Below, one piece after another: positions 37,583 to 46,776 of a stretch of 64,000 nt of DNA (its first letter is position 1; each line of letters begins with the position of its first letter). The notes under the pieces were generated by a model. It saw only the letters and a list, made by a program, of their open reading frames with translations. It made no database searches and was not told the DNA's origin. Location of the stretch: the NCBI RefSeq assembly GCF_900106075.1, contig NZ_LT629794.1, positions 1,158,001 to 1,222,000 on the forward strand, read 5' to 3'. Position numbers and translations under genes: made by a program. This DNA is from Polaribacter sp. Hel1_33_78. Lineage in GTDB: Bacteria; Bacteroidota; Bacteroidia; Flavobacteriales; Flavobacteriaceae.

Positions 37583-40500
37583 ATGGCAAGAAAACAAGAG
37601 AAGTACACTGTAAAAAAGTTTAATAAAATCTCAATTGGTTTATCATCACCAGAAGCTATTTTAGAAATTTCTAAAGGTGAAGTTTTAAAACCAGAAACAA
37701 TAAATTATCGTACGCATAAACCAGAAAGAGATGGTTTATTTTGCGAGCGTATTTTTGGTCCTGTAAAGGATTATGAATGTGCTTGTGGAAAGTACAAAAG
37801 AATACGTTACAAAGGTATCGTTTGTGATAGATGTGGTGTAGAAGTTACTGAAAAGAAAGTACGTAGAGATAGAGTTGGTCACATTAATTTAGTGGTACCG
37901 GTAGCTCATATTTGGTACTTTAGATCATTACCTAACAAAATGGGATACCTTTTAGGTTTGCCATCTAAAAAGTTAGATATGATTATTTACTACGAGAGAT
38001 ACGTAGTTATTCAGCCAGGTATTGCAAAAAATATCGAAGGAGAGCCATTACAAAAAATGGATTTCTTAACGGAAGAGGAATATTTAGATATCGCTGACGA
38101 GTTACCTCAAGAAAACCAATATTTAGACGATACCGACCCTAACAAGTTTATCGCTAAAATGGGAGCAGAGTGTTTAATTGATTTATTAGCACGTATCGAT
38201 TTAGATGGGTTGTCTTTTGAGTTAAGACACAAAGCAAACACAGAAACTTCTAAACAACGTAAAACAGAAGCACTAAAACGTTTAAATGTTGTAGAAGCAT
38301 TTAGAGATTCTCAAAAAAATAGAGAAAATAAGCCAGAATGGATGATTATGAAGGCTGTACCTGTAATTCCACCCGAATTACGTCCTTTAGTTCCATTAGA
38401 TGGAGGTCGTTTTGCAACTTCAGATTTAAATGATTTATATAGAAGAGTTATTATTAGAAACAATCGTTTAAAAAGATTAGTTGAAATAAAAGCTCCAGAA
38501 GTTATTTTACGTAATGAAAAACGTATGTTACAAGAATCTGTGGATTCATTATTTGATAACACACGAAAATCATCAGCAGTAAAAACAGAATCTAATAGAC
38601 CTTTAAAATCACTTTCAGATTCATTAAAAGGTAAACAAGGTCGTTTCCGTCAGAATCTATTAGGAAAACGTGTTGATTATTCTGCTCGTTCTGTAATTGT
38701 TGTAGGACCAGAATTAAGACTTTCTGAATGTGGTATCCCAAAAGATATGGCAGCTGAACTTTACAAGCCTTTTGTAATTAGAAAATTAATTGAAAGAGGA
38801 ATTGTAAAAACAGTAAAATCTGCAAAGAAAATAATAGATAGAAAGGAACCAGTTGTTTGGGATATCTTAGAAAATGTAATTAAAGGACATCCAGTTTTAT
38901 TAAATAGGGCTCCGACATTACACAGACTAGGTATACAAGCTTTTCAACCAAAATTAATCGAAGGAAAAGCTATACAGCTGCATCCGCTTGCATGTTCTGC
39001 ATTTAATGCGGATTTTGATGGGGATCAAATGGCTGTTCACTTACCACTAGGACCAGAGGCTATTTTAGAGGCACAAATATTAATGTTAGCCTCTCACAAT
39101 ATCTTAAACCCTGCAAATGGTGCACCAGTTACTGTACCTTCTCAGGATATGGTACTTGGTTTGTATTATATGACCAAAGAAAGAATTTCTACTCCAGAAG
39201 TTAAAATTAAAGGAGAAGGTTTAACTTTCTATTCACCAGAAGAAGTTATGATTGCTTTTAACGAAGAAATGGTAGACTTAAATGCTGGTATTAAAGTAAG
39301 AACTTATGATGTTGACGAAAATGGTGAACAAGTTAGAAAAATTATAAAAACTACAGTTGGTAGAGTTTTATTTAATGAAAAAGTTCCTGCGGCAGCTGGT
39401 TATATTAATGAGGTTTTAACTAAGAAAAATTTGCGTGGTATTATTGGTGGTATTTTAAAAGCTACAGATATTCCTACCACAGGTGAGTTCTTAGATGAAA
39501 TAAAGAACATGGGATATAAATTCGCTTTTCAAGGTGGTTTATCATTCTCATTAGGGGATATTATTATTCCGAAAGAAAAACAATCTATGATTGACACTGC
39601 TAATAAAGAAGTAGAGATGATTGTAGGGAATTATAATATGGGTATGCTAACGCAGAAAGAGCGTTATAATCAGGTAATTGATGTTTGGGGTTCTACCAAC
39701 AATAGATTAACTGAATTATCCATGAAAAATTTACGTGAAGATCAACAAGGTTTCAACTCAGTATACATGATGCTTGATTCTGGTGCAAGGGGTTCTAAAG
39801 AACAAATTCGTCAGTTAACAGGTATGCGTGGTTTAATGGCAAAACCTAAAAAATCTACAGCTGGTGGTGGAGAAATTATTGAGAATCCAATTCTTTCTAA
39901 CTTTAAGGAAGGATTATCAATTCTTGAATACTTTATTTCTACACACGGTGCACGTAAAGGTTTAGCAGATACAGCTTTAAAGACGGCAGATGCCGGTTAT
40001 TTAACACGTAGATTGGTGGATGTTTCTCAAGATGTTATCATTAATGAAGAGGATTGTGGAACATTAAGAGGCTTAGAAGTTAGTCCATTAAAGAAAAATG
40101 ATGAAATTGTAGAATCTTTATCAGATAGGATTGAAGGACGTATATCATTACAAGATGTATTCGTGCCAGGTTCTGAAGAATTATTAATAGGAGCAGGAGA
40201 ATCTATTTCTATTGCAATTGCTGATAAAATCCAAGCAACAGGTATTGATAAGGTACTAGTAAGATCTGCTTTAACCTGTGAATCTACGAAAGGTATTTGT
40301 GCAAAATGTTATGGTCAGAGTTTATCGACTCGTAATAAAGTACAAATTGGTGAGGCAGTTGGTGTAATTGCAGCACAATCAATTGGTGAACCAGGTACAC
40401 AGTTAACATTACGTACTTTCCACGTTGGTGGAGTTGCAGGGAATATTTCTGAAGAAAATAAATTAATTGCTAAGTTTGAAGGTAAAGTTTCTATTGATGA

Positions 40501-41857
40501 TTTACGCACGGTTGTTGGTAAAGACAATGAGGGTAAAGAAGTTGATATAGTAATATCAAGAACTGCTGAGATTAAAATTATTGATAAGAAATCAGGAATT
40601 ACTCAAAGTACAAATATTCTTCCTTACGGTTCGATCATTTATGATAAAGATCGTAAGTCTATTAAAAAAGGAGATGTTATTGTTCAATGGGATCCATTTA
40701 ATGGTGTAATTGTTTCTGAATTTGGAGGAAAAGTGAAGTTTGACAATTTAGAGCAAGGAATTAATTTCTCTGTAGAAGTTGATGAGCAAACAGGTTTCCA
40801 AGAAAAAGTAATTACAGATTCTAAGAATAAAAAAATCATCGCTTCTTTAATTATAGAAGATGAAGATGGAAACGCGTTAAGATCTTACAGTTTACCTGTG
40901 GGAGCTCATTTAATGGTAAATGATGGAGATAAAGTTGAATCTGGTCATACATTAGTGAAAATTCCTAGAAAATCAGGAAAAGCAGGTGATATTACAGGAG
41001 GTTTACCACGTGTAACAGAATTATTTGAAGCACGTAACCCTTCTAATCCTTCTGTGGTTTCAGAGATTGATGGTGTTGTTTCTTTCGGGAAAATTAAGCG
41101 TGGAAATAGAGAAATTATTGTTGAATCTAAAACGGGAGATATTAGTAAGTATTTAGTAAAACTTTCTAATCAAATTTTAGTTCAAGAGAATGACTTTATT
41201 AAAGCAGGTATGCCTTTATCAGATGGGGCAACGACTCCTTCAGATATTTTAAGAATTAAAGGACCATCGGCAGTGCAAGAATACTTAGTAAATGAAATAC
41301 AAGAAGTATATCGTTTGCAAGGTGTAAAAATTAACGACAAACATTTCGAAGTTGTTGTGCGTCAAATGATGCGTAAAGTTAAAATTATTGATTCTGGAGA
41401 TACTTTATTCTTAGAGAATCAATTAATTCATAAAATTGACTTTATCAAAGATAATGACGCAATTTACGGAATGAAAGTTGTTGAAGATGCTGGAGATTCT
41501 GCAAACTTAACTGCAGGGCAAATTATTTCTGCTCGTCAATTAAGAGATGAAAATTCTTTATTAAGAAGAAATGATCACAACTTAGTATCTGCAAGAGATG
41601 CTAAACCGGCAACGGCAGAACAAGTTTTACAAGGTATAACAAGAGCATCACTTCAAACTAAATCGTTTATTTCTGCAGCTTCCTTCCAGGAAACTACAAA
41701 AGTATTAAACGAGGCTGCTGTAAGTGGTAAGATCGATACTTTAGAAGGCTTGAAGGAAAATGTAATCGTTGGTAAGAAAATTCCAGCAGGTACAGGTATG
41801 AGAGCTTATGACAAAGTTCTTGTGGGTCCTAAAGACGAAATAGAACAAAGTTTCTAG
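37583..41857 (+). CDS. rpoC: DNA-directed RNA polymerase subunit beta'
   Basis: RpoC carries the catalytic Mg ion. In the 1424-residue protein the first zinc site is '[23 protein letters not shown]' (residues ~66-88), the catalytic loop is [12 protein letters not shown] (~475), and a second zinc site, '[13 protein letters not shown]', lies near residue 900. The trigger loop/bridge helix region '[20 protein letters not shown]' (~930) is intact. Lineage insertions in the C-terminal third are expected for Bacteroidota. A strong terminator follows. Confidence 0.99.
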   Translation: MARKQEKYTVKKFNKISIGLSSPEAILEISKGEVLKPETINYRTHKPERDGLFCERIFGPVKDYECACGKYKRIRYKGIVCDRCGVEVTEKKVRRDRVGHINLVVPVAHIWYFRSLPNKMGYLLGLPSKKLDMIIYYERYVVIQPGIAKNIEGEPLQKMDFLTEEEYLDIADELPQENQYLDDTDPNKFIAKMGAECLIDLLARIDLDGLSFELRHKANTETSKQRKTEALKRLNVVEAFRDSQKNRENKPEWMIMKAVPVIPPELRPLVPLDGGRFATSDLNDLYRRVIIRNNRLKRLVEIKAPEVILRNEKRMLQESVDSLFDNTRKSSAVKTESNRPLKSLSDSLKGKQGRFRQNLLGKRVDYSARSVIVVGPELRLSECGIPKDMAAELYKPFVIRKLIERGIVKTVKSAKKIIDRKEPVVWDILENVIKGHPVLLNRAPTLHRLGIQAFQPKLIEGKAIQLHPLACSAFNADFDGDQMAVHLPLGPEAILEAQILMLASHNILNPANGAPVTVPSQDMVLGLYYMTKERISTPEVKIKGEGLTFYSPEEVMIAFNEEMVDLNAGIKVRTYDVDENGEQVRKIIKTTVGRVLFNEKVPAAAGYINEVLTKKNLRGIIGGILKATDIPTTGEFLDEIKNMGYKFAFQGGLSFSLGDIIIPKEKQSMIDTANKEVEMIVGNYNMGMLTQKERYNQVIDVWGSTNNRLTELSMKNLREDQQGFNSVYMMLDSGARGSKEQIRQLTGMRGLMAKPKKSTAGGGEIIENPILSNFKEGLSILEYFISTHGARKGLADTALKTADAGYLTRRLVDVSQDVIINEEDCGTLRGLEVSPLKKNDEIVESLSDRIEGRISLQDVFVPGSEELLIGAGESISIAIADKIQATGIDKVLVRSALTCESTKGICAKCYGQSLSTRNKVQIGEAVGVIAAQSIGEPGTQLTLRTFHVGGVAGNISEENKLIAKFEGKVSIDDLRTVVGKDNEGKEVDIVISRTAEIKIIDKKSGITQSTNILPYGSIIYDKDRKSIKKGDVIVQWDPFNGVIVSEFGGKVKFDNLEQGINFSVEVDEQTGFQEKVITDSKNKKIIASLIIEDEDGNALRSYSLPVGAHLMVNDGDKVESGHTLVKIPRKSGKAGDITGGLPRVTELFEARNPSNPSVVSEIDGVVSFGKIKRGNREIIVESKTGDISKYLVKLSNQILVQENDFIKAGMPLSDGATTPSDILRIKGPSAVQEYLVNEIQEVYRLQGVKINDKHFEVVVRQMMRKVKIIDSGDTLFLENQLIHKIDFIKDNDAIYGMKVVEDAGDSANLTAGQIISARQLRDENSLLRRNDHNLVSARDAKPATAEQVLQGITRASLQTKSFISAASFQETTKVLNEAAVSGKIDTLEGLKENVIVGKKIPAGTGMRAYDKVLVGPKDEIEQSF

Positions 41858-41887
41858 ATAAACAACGTGTAGGCGTTTAAGAGTTAT

Positions 41888-41944
41888 AAAGTTGAATTGT
41901 TTACTGTAATTAAAATTGCAATATTCAATTCAACTTTTTTTTTT
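41888..41944 (+). terminator. rpoC terminator
   Basis: AAAGTTGAATTG (41888-41899) pairs perfectly with CAATTCAACTTT (41926-41937); a 26-base loop separates them. Ten T residues run from 41935 to 41944. Confidence 0.8.
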
Positions 41945-41987
41945 GGACAAGCAAAATACACATTTCAATAATTAAACAATATAAAGT

Positions 41988-42299
41988 ATGGAAGAAAATA
42001 AAAACAAAGACGGACAAATTAATATTGAATTAGATCAAGAAATTGCGGAAGGAACCTATTCTAACCTTGCAATCATAAATCATTCGATGTCAGAATTTAT
42101 TGTTGATTTCATCAATATAATGCCAGGTGTTCCAAAGGCAAAAGTTAAATCGAGAATCATACTAACTCCTCAGCATGCAAAAAGGTTAACGAAGGCGCTT
42201 GCAGACAACGTTAGAAAGTTTGAACAAGCTCATGGAGAAATTAAAGATTATGAGAAACCTCCAATTCCAATGAATTTTGGACCATCAGGGCAGGCTTAA
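41988..42299 (+). CDS. DUF3467 protein
   Basis: This is a 103-residue small acidic/basic protein with the DUF3467 pattern: 'EGTYSNLAIINHSMSEFIVDFINIMPGVPKAKVKSRIILTPQHAKRL' (residues ~20-66) and 'GEIKDYEKPPIPMNFGP' at the end. The family is widespread in Bacteroidota after rpoC; the role is unknown. It has its own terminator 31 bases downstream, shared in reverse with the convergent hydrolase gene. Confidence 0.9.
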   Translation: MEENKNKDGQINIELDQEIAEGTYSNLAIINHSMSEFIVDFINIMPGVPKAKVKSRIILTPQHAKRLTKALADNVRKFEQAHGEIKDYEKPPIPMNFGPSGQA

Positions 42300-42329
42300 A
42301 TAAAATTAAAATTAATCTATAATTTAGAG

Positions 42330-42368
42330 AGTAGTTAGAGTAAAAATTTTATCCTAACTACTTTTTTT
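42330..42368. terminator. Bidirectional terminator, DUF3467 and hydrolase genes
   Basis: AGTAGTTAG (42330-42338) pairs with CTAACTACT (42354-42362), then seven T residues. The two genes converge here, and the reverse read also gives a stem, though with a weaker T-run. Confidence 0.7.
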
Positions 42369-42373
42369 ATGAA

Positions 42374-43261
42374 CTATATTGATCTTTGTATTTGTCTTTT
42401 CTTATTTTTTAAAACATCGTAATATAAAAAATCTAAAATTTCAGGAGTACATTCATACATTGGTTTACCAGACCAACTATGATCGCCTTTCTTAATGGTG
42501 TATAAGTAAAAAGATTGTCCTAATATTTTTAATTTATGTGCGATGGCTTTGGACCCAAAAAGAATGAGATATCCGGGATTATTTTTTTTACAATAATGAT
42601 GAGAATCAATGTCATAAGGAACTAATTGATCATCAGTTCCATGAAATAGTTGTGTGGGTATGGCCTTTTCTTTAGTGATAGTATCTAGAGAGATAATTGC
42701 ACCCGCCATACTTATTAATCCTGCAAACTTAAAGTCTTCTGGAAGTATTTTTGTTCCATGAACATATGCTAGGTTTAACACAGCTTCTGCACCGGCGCTT
42801 GTTCCAATCAGAATTATTTTATTTATATCAATCTTAAATCTTCTCTTTTTGCTGAGTATGTATTTTATAGCATAGCTTATGTCTTCAGAGGTAGCATTAA
42901 AAGCTTTTATTTTATCTTCAGACTTTGTGTCGCAATTAAAACCAAGGTTTTTGCGGGTTAAGCGATAAGATATAGAGGCAACAGCATAACCACGTGCAGC
43001 CATATTATTTGCAAAATTCACAGTATTTTTATCATTTCTTTTTCCTCCAGAAAAACCTCCTCCATGAACATAAAGTAGCAAAGGAAGTGCTCCTTTTACT
43101 TTTTTTGGTTTGTAAAAATCTAGTTTCAATTTTTTTTCACCTTTATTTTTCTGGTAGGTATACGTTCTTTTAGAAACAGCAGACACTTTATCTAAATATA
43201 GCGTTTGTGAAAAACTTAAGGTTGTAATGGCTAAAAACAAAAAAGAAATAAAAAATTTCAT
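42374..43261 (-). CDS. Alpha/beta hydrolase (exported esterase-like)
   Basis: The 295-residue protein has a signal peptide ending TTLSFSQ. It shows the BD-FAE/esterase pattern: oxyanion region 'LLLYVHGGGFSGGKRNDK' (residues ~61-78), nucleophile Ser in 'GTSAGAEAVLNLA' (~153), acid in 'FHGTDDQLVPYD' (~210) and His in 'KGDHSWSG' (~260). It may be a carbohydrate or lipid esterase; the substrate is not evident. The gene is 27 bases downstream of the DUF1624-type protein on the same strand, so the two probably share a transcript. Confidence 0.88.
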   Translation of the reverse strand: MKFFISFLFLAITTLSFSQTLYLDKVSAVSKRTYTYQKNKGEKKLKLDFYKPKKVKGALPLLLYVHGGGFSGGKRNDKNTVNFANNMAARGYAVASISYRLTRKNLGFNCDTKSEDKIKAFNATSEDISYAIKYILSKKRRFKIDINKIILIGTSAGAEAVLNLAYVHGTKILPEDFKFAGLISMAGAIISLDTITKEKAIPTQLFHGTDDQLVPYDIDSHHYCKKNNPGYLILFGSKAIAHKLKILGQSFYLYTIKKGDHSWSGKPMYECTPEILDFLYYDVLKNKKRQIQRSI

Positions 43262-43288
43262 ATACTACACATGTCGTAAAAGTTACTA

Positions 43289-44377
43289 TTAACCTTTCAT
43301 TTTATAAAATAAACGTCTTAGATGGGCGTACAAAAATTTATTTGACCTAACATAATAGAAAGAAATAAAACAAACAGTAATTAGGAATAGAAGTGCACCA
43401 AAAATAGCTTGCCAAGGTGTTAGTGTTTTACCAATTAACGTATTTAACCCAATACCCGTAAAACTTCCGTAAATAATAATAAAATGGATAATGTAAATAG
43501 ATAATGTTTTTTGTCCGATTTTTAAAATTAATGGAAATTTCAAGAATTTTTCAAATCCATAGAAAAAAGAAAAGTAAATCAGTACATTTCCAAATCTTGT
43601 AAATAAGTAATTATAGCTTGCTGAGTCAAGGAATAATTGAATGTTTGTTAGTTTATATAGTATACTTAATAAAAAAGATGAATATAAAATTAGTACAGCA
43701 CCAACAGTAAAAAAAGAAGCAATTATTATTTTTTTAAAATGAGGTTTGTTTAAATTCTTATGAAATAAAGTGGCTAAAAAAGCACCAAATAGCACATAAC
43801 CAAGCCAAGGTATAATCGTAAATACAGAGCCATTACTTTTTGAAACATAATTATTAAAAAGAATAGGGATATGATCAAAACTTAAGCCACGATATAAGGG
43901 TTCCGAAAGAAAAATAAGGAAACCTAAAATGAATGATACTATCGAAAATACAATTATTTTTCTAGCGCATAAAAGGTAGATAAGGATAATTAAAATTAGA
44001 CTTAAACCAATACATTGTAAAACATCTACAACCAAAAAGTAGGTGTTAAAATGACCGTGCATCCAAGATAGAAAAGGAATTCTTAATAAATAACCAATAC
44101 CAATTAGAAAAAAACCTCTGATAATACCTTTTTTAATCCTTAACTTTTCTATTCCTTTTTCTTTGGCCTTTAATAATAAGTAGGTAAAAATTAAGCCTGA
44201 AATAGTAAAAAAAGTAGGAGCTGTGATCCCTCTAAAATACAACCAGATAGAAAAAGTATTTGAGTTTAAGTTTCTATAAGATTCAGATAAAAGGGTATCT
44301 ATAAAGTGACCTTGTAACATCATTAAAATTGCAAAAGCACGAATAATATCAATAAAATATAGCCGATTAGTGGTCAT
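43289..44377 (-). CDS. HGSNAT/DUF1624-type membrane protein
   Basis: This is a 362-residue polytopic protein with about ten hydrophobic helices. It starts 'RLYFIDIIRAFAILMMLQGHFIDTLL', the conserved motif of heparan-alpha-glucosaminide N-acetyltransferase-like (DUF1624) proteins, with a likely catalytic histidine in 'LQGHFID'. In relatives the protein passes acetyl groups across a membrane. The bacterial substrate is unknown. It is upstream of the esterase-like hydrolase, so acetylation and deacetylation of an envelope sugar is a possible theme, but this is speculation. Confidence 0.8.
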   Translation of the reverse strand: MTTNRLYFIDIIRAFAILMMLQGHFIDTLLSESYRNLNSNTFSIWLYFRGITAPTFFTISGLIFTYLLLKAKEKGIEKLRIKKGIIRGFFLIGIGYLLRIPFLSWMHGHFNTYFLVVDVLQCIGLSLILIILIYLLCARKIIVFSIVSFILGFLIFLSEPLYRGLSFDHIPILFNNYVSKSNGSVFTIIPWLGYVLFGAFLATLFHKNLNKPHFKKIIIASFFTVGAVLILYSSFLLSILYKLTNIQLFLDSASYNYLFTRFGNVLIYFSFFYGFEKFLKFPLILKIGQKTLSIYIIHFIIIYGSFTGIGLNTLIGKTLTPWQAIFGALLFLITVCFISFYYVRSNKFLYAHLRRLFYKMKG

Positions 44378-44479
44378 AACAACTTTATTTTAAGAGGAAA
44401 TATTAAAATATACAAATCTTAATTTAAATATTTTTTTAATTTAAATTTATTTGCTTCCTATTTAATTCTTGTTCGATGA

Positions 44480-44653
44480 TTTCGCCTAACAGTGGATATA
44501 GAAAATCGTACTTGTTTTTATGATGTTAATCGTCGTTATCCTAAAGATCTGTTGCAGCAATATCAGAAAAAAATAGAAATTTTAAAATTAAAATTTAAAT
44601 CTTCCTTGTTTTATTTAGCAACCAAAAATCAGCTAAAACCAAAGCTGTCATAG
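44480..44653 (+). pseudogene. Possible ORF remnant opposite the aroC 3' end
   Basis: The frame reads TVDIENRTCFYDVNRRYPKD then [16 protein letters not shown] and runs antisense into aroC, with no ATG start. The stretch is protein-like up to about 44594. It may be the tail of a lost gene or chance. I do not recognise a family. Confidence 0.2.
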
Positions 44654-45659
44654 CTTCTATAATGGGAACAGCTCTTGGTACTACACAAGGATCATGTCTT
44701 CCTTTGCCGGTAATCTCTGCAATTTCATTTTCCGAGTTAATCGTTTGCTGAGAACTCATAATAGTAGCAACAGGTTTAAAGGCTACCCTAAAGTAAATAT
44801 CCATTCCATTGCTAATTCCACCTTGTATTCCACCGGATAAATTAGATTGCGTTGAACCATCAGCATTAAATATATCATTATGTTCAGAACCTTTCATTTT
44901 TGCACCACAAAATCCGCTACCAAATTCAAACCCTTTTACAGCATTTATAGATAACATAGCGCTACCTAATTGCGCATGTAATTTCTGAAAAATAGGCTCT
45001 CCTAAACCGACAGGTACATTTTGAGCAACACAGGTAATTGTGCCTCCAATGGTGTCTCCTGCCTTTCTAATTTCTTTAATTCTGTTAATCATTTTCTCAG
45101 CAGAAGCTTCATCAGGACAGCGTACTATATTACTTTCAGTTTTCGAAAAATCTAAATCCTGATAAGGTTTGTCTAGAAAAATATCACCTACAGAAGAGGT
45201 AAAGGCATTAATATGCATACTAGCAATTAATTGTTTCGCTAAAGCACCAGCAACCACCCAATTGGCAGTTTCACGAGCAGAGCTTCTTCCACCGCCTCTA
45301 TAATCTCTGTTACCAAATTTTTTGTCGTATGTGTAATCTGCATGAGAAGGTCTATAAATATTGGTATTGTGATTGTAATCTTTTGATTTTTGATTTGTAT
45401 TTTTTATTATAAAACCAATAGAGGTTCCGGTTGTTTTACCTTCAAAGATTCCAGAAAGAAATTCAACGGAATCAGGTTCTTTACGTTGCGTAACGATTTT
45501 AGATTGGCCTGGCTTACGTCTATTTAACTCGTTTTGAATTGCATCAAAGTCAAGTTCTAGTCCAGCAGGGAAACCATCTATGATGCCACCAATAGCAGTT
45601 CCATGAGATTCTCCATACGTAGTTACTTTTAATAAATTTCCAAAAGAATTAAACGACAT
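44595..45659 (-). CDS. aroC: Chorismate synthase
   Basis: AroC makes chorismate from 5-enolpyruvylshikimate 3-phosphate with reduced FMN, the last common step of aromatic amino-acid synthesis. The 354-residue enzyme has the signatures '[18 protein letters not shown]' (residues ~17-34), '[25 protein letters not shown]' (~125-149) and '[20 protein letters not shown]' near residue 320. A TATATTTG box lies about 25 bases upstream. It is alone on its strand, with the accessory region to its right. Confidence 0.97.
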   Translation of the reverse strand: MSFNSFGNLLKVTTYGESHGTAIGGIIDGFPAGLELDFDAIQNELNRRKPGQSKIVTQRKEPDSVEFLSGIFEGKTTGTSIGFIIKNTNQKSKDYNHNTNIYRPSHADYTYDKKFGNRDYRGGGRSSARETANWVVAGALAKQLIASMHINAFTSSVGDIFLDKPYQDLDFSKTESNIVRCPDEASAEKMINRIKEIRKAGDTIGGTITCVAQNVPVGLGEPIFQKLHAQLGSAMLSINAVKGFEFGSGFCGAKMKGSEHNDIFNADGSTQSNLSGGIQGGISNGMDIYFRVAFKPVATIMSSQQTINSENEIAEITGKGRHDPCVVPRAVPIIEAMTALVLADFWLLNKTRKI

Positions 45660-45683
45660 CGTTAAAAATTAAAATTATGATAG

Positions 45684-45691
45684 CAAATATA
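45684..45691 (-). promoter_or_regulatory. Probable -7 box of aroC
   Basis: The reverse strand reads TATATTTG followed by C, a full match to TAnnTTTG, 24 bases before the aroC ATG. A -33 TTG at suitable spacing is not seen. Confidence 0.5.
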
Positions 45692-45832
45692 GCAAACTAA
45701 GAGAGAAGTAATTTAGATTTATACTGTTTTGTAATGATTTCTAAAAACTATATTTTAATTAGAATGCTTGATTATTAGTTGTCTATGAATTGTAATGAAT
45801 GATATTCAAAAAAGTTGAAAAATAATCTGTTT

Positions 45833-45867
45833 TTTGTTTCAGAAAATGAAAAAGCTTTCTATATTTG
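45833..45867 (+). promoter_or_regulatory. tRNA-Ser promoter
   Basis: TTTG (45833-45836) lies 23 bases before TATATTTG (45860-45867), followed by C, at 34 bases from the tRNA start. Both boxes fit the Bacteroidota consensus. Confidence 0.65.
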
Positions 45868-45901
45868 CATCCGCATTCAGAGAATATCTGATGAGACTTC
45901 T

Positions 45902-45986
45902 GGAGAAATGGCAGAGCGGTCGAATGCGGTAGTCTTGAAAACTATTGACTGTAACAGGTCCGGGGGTTCGAATCCCTCTTTCTCCG
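45902..45986 (+). tRNA. tRNA-Ser(TGA)
   Basis: The acceptor GGAGAAA pairs with TTTCTCC. A long variable arm is present. The anticodon loop CTTGAAA gives TGA. It is followed by a terminator and then by integrase remains, so its 3' end may be a former attachment site. Confidence 0.97.
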
Positions 45987-46009
45987 CAAATTGATTTTTA
46001 ATCAACAAC

Positions 46010-46044
46010 AAAACCCTTTAAAACTCATGTTTTAAAGGGTTTTT
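46010..46044 (+). terminator. tRNA-Ser terminator
   Basis: A perfect 14-base-pair stem, AAAACCCTTTAAAA (46010-46023) with TTTTAAAGGGTTTT (46030-46043), has a 6-base loop and ends in T residues. Confidence 0.8.
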
Positions 46045-46088
46045 GCTTTTCTACAAAACCCATAAAATTCATTAAATTGTATAAAAAA

Positions 46089-46135
46089 GGTGTCCTATTC
46101 GGTGTCACTTGCAATTTGCTAAAATAAGTGACACC
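46089..46135. repeat. Inverted and direct repeats beside the integrase relic
   Basis: GGTGTCACTT (46101-46110) and AAGTGACACC (46126-46135) form a perfect 10-base inverted repeat with a 15-base spacer. GGTGTC is also directly repeated at 46089. The layout resembles recombinase arm sites or an old attachment region, but no second copy was found in the window. Confidence 0.5.
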
Positions 46136-46154
46136 AAATTTTTCGCTAGCCTTT

Positions 46155-46499
46155 CGTTATCAGAGGATACAAGGAAGCAAAAACAATCTAAAATTAGTTC
46201 AATAAATAGACATCCTAAAAACCGAGATCATCGACTTTCAAAAGGAATTTATGCACGCAAAAGTTCCCATCTCAACAAAAATTTTTAAAAGCAAAGTGTT
46301 GCGCGAAGATATAAACCGTAGAATGTTACTTCCAATATTCGAAAATCATTATAATAGAATTGAGGAATTAATAGGAAAAGAAATCGGTGCAGGATCTTAT
46401 AGAAAAAAACCAGCGGCAAAAATTGGAAAGCCAATAGTAACAAATGGCACTAAAAATTCAACGCTGATAAATTGGAAGAAAGGTATGGAAATCAAGTAA
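46155..46499 (+). pseudogene. Truncated tyrosine-type integrase (Bacteroidota island type)
   Basis: One frame reads RYQRIQGSKNNLKLVQ, a stop (46203-46205), then IDILKTEIIDFQKEFMHAKV, and goes on through 'RRMLLPIFENHYNRIEELIGKEIGAGSY'. The last part matches the core-binding (SAM-like) domain opening of Bacteroidota phage-type integrases, where a phrase like 'F..H...M..LVGK..A.GTL.RY' is usual. It then loses similarity and stops at 46499. The N-terminal arm domain is degraded and the catalytic domain is absent, so it is a dead remnant of an integrase inserted next to tRNA-Ser. Confidence 0.6.
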
Positions 46500-46567
46500 G
46501 ATCAAGAATGAGAGAACTATTTAATTTAATTATGTTCGATAAAAATTTGAGAGATAAAAGAGTATGA
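46454..46567 (+). pseudogene. Second coding fragment, unknown family
   Basis: A different frame reads KFNADKLEERYGNQVRSRMR and ELFNLIMFDKNLRDKRV to a stop at 46565. There is no start codon, and the fragment overlaps the end of the integrase relic. The sequence is strongly protein-like. It may be the C-terminal end of a gene lost at the same event. I do not recognise the parent protein. Confidence 0.35.
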
Positions 46568-46776
46568 CAAACAATTTATTGCCCTCACAAATAAGATAAC
46601 CTCTTATATATTTTTTAGTAAGCAACTTTTCATTTATTTTTGTTAAGATGATTAATTAACTAGTAATAGTTTATTAGCATAGATATGTTTTACAAATTGA
46701 TTTTAACTAAAGCTTAAAGATAGTTTAGCTTTCTTAAAAAAAAAACAGTCGCTTAATTAATGATTTCAAAAAAAGT

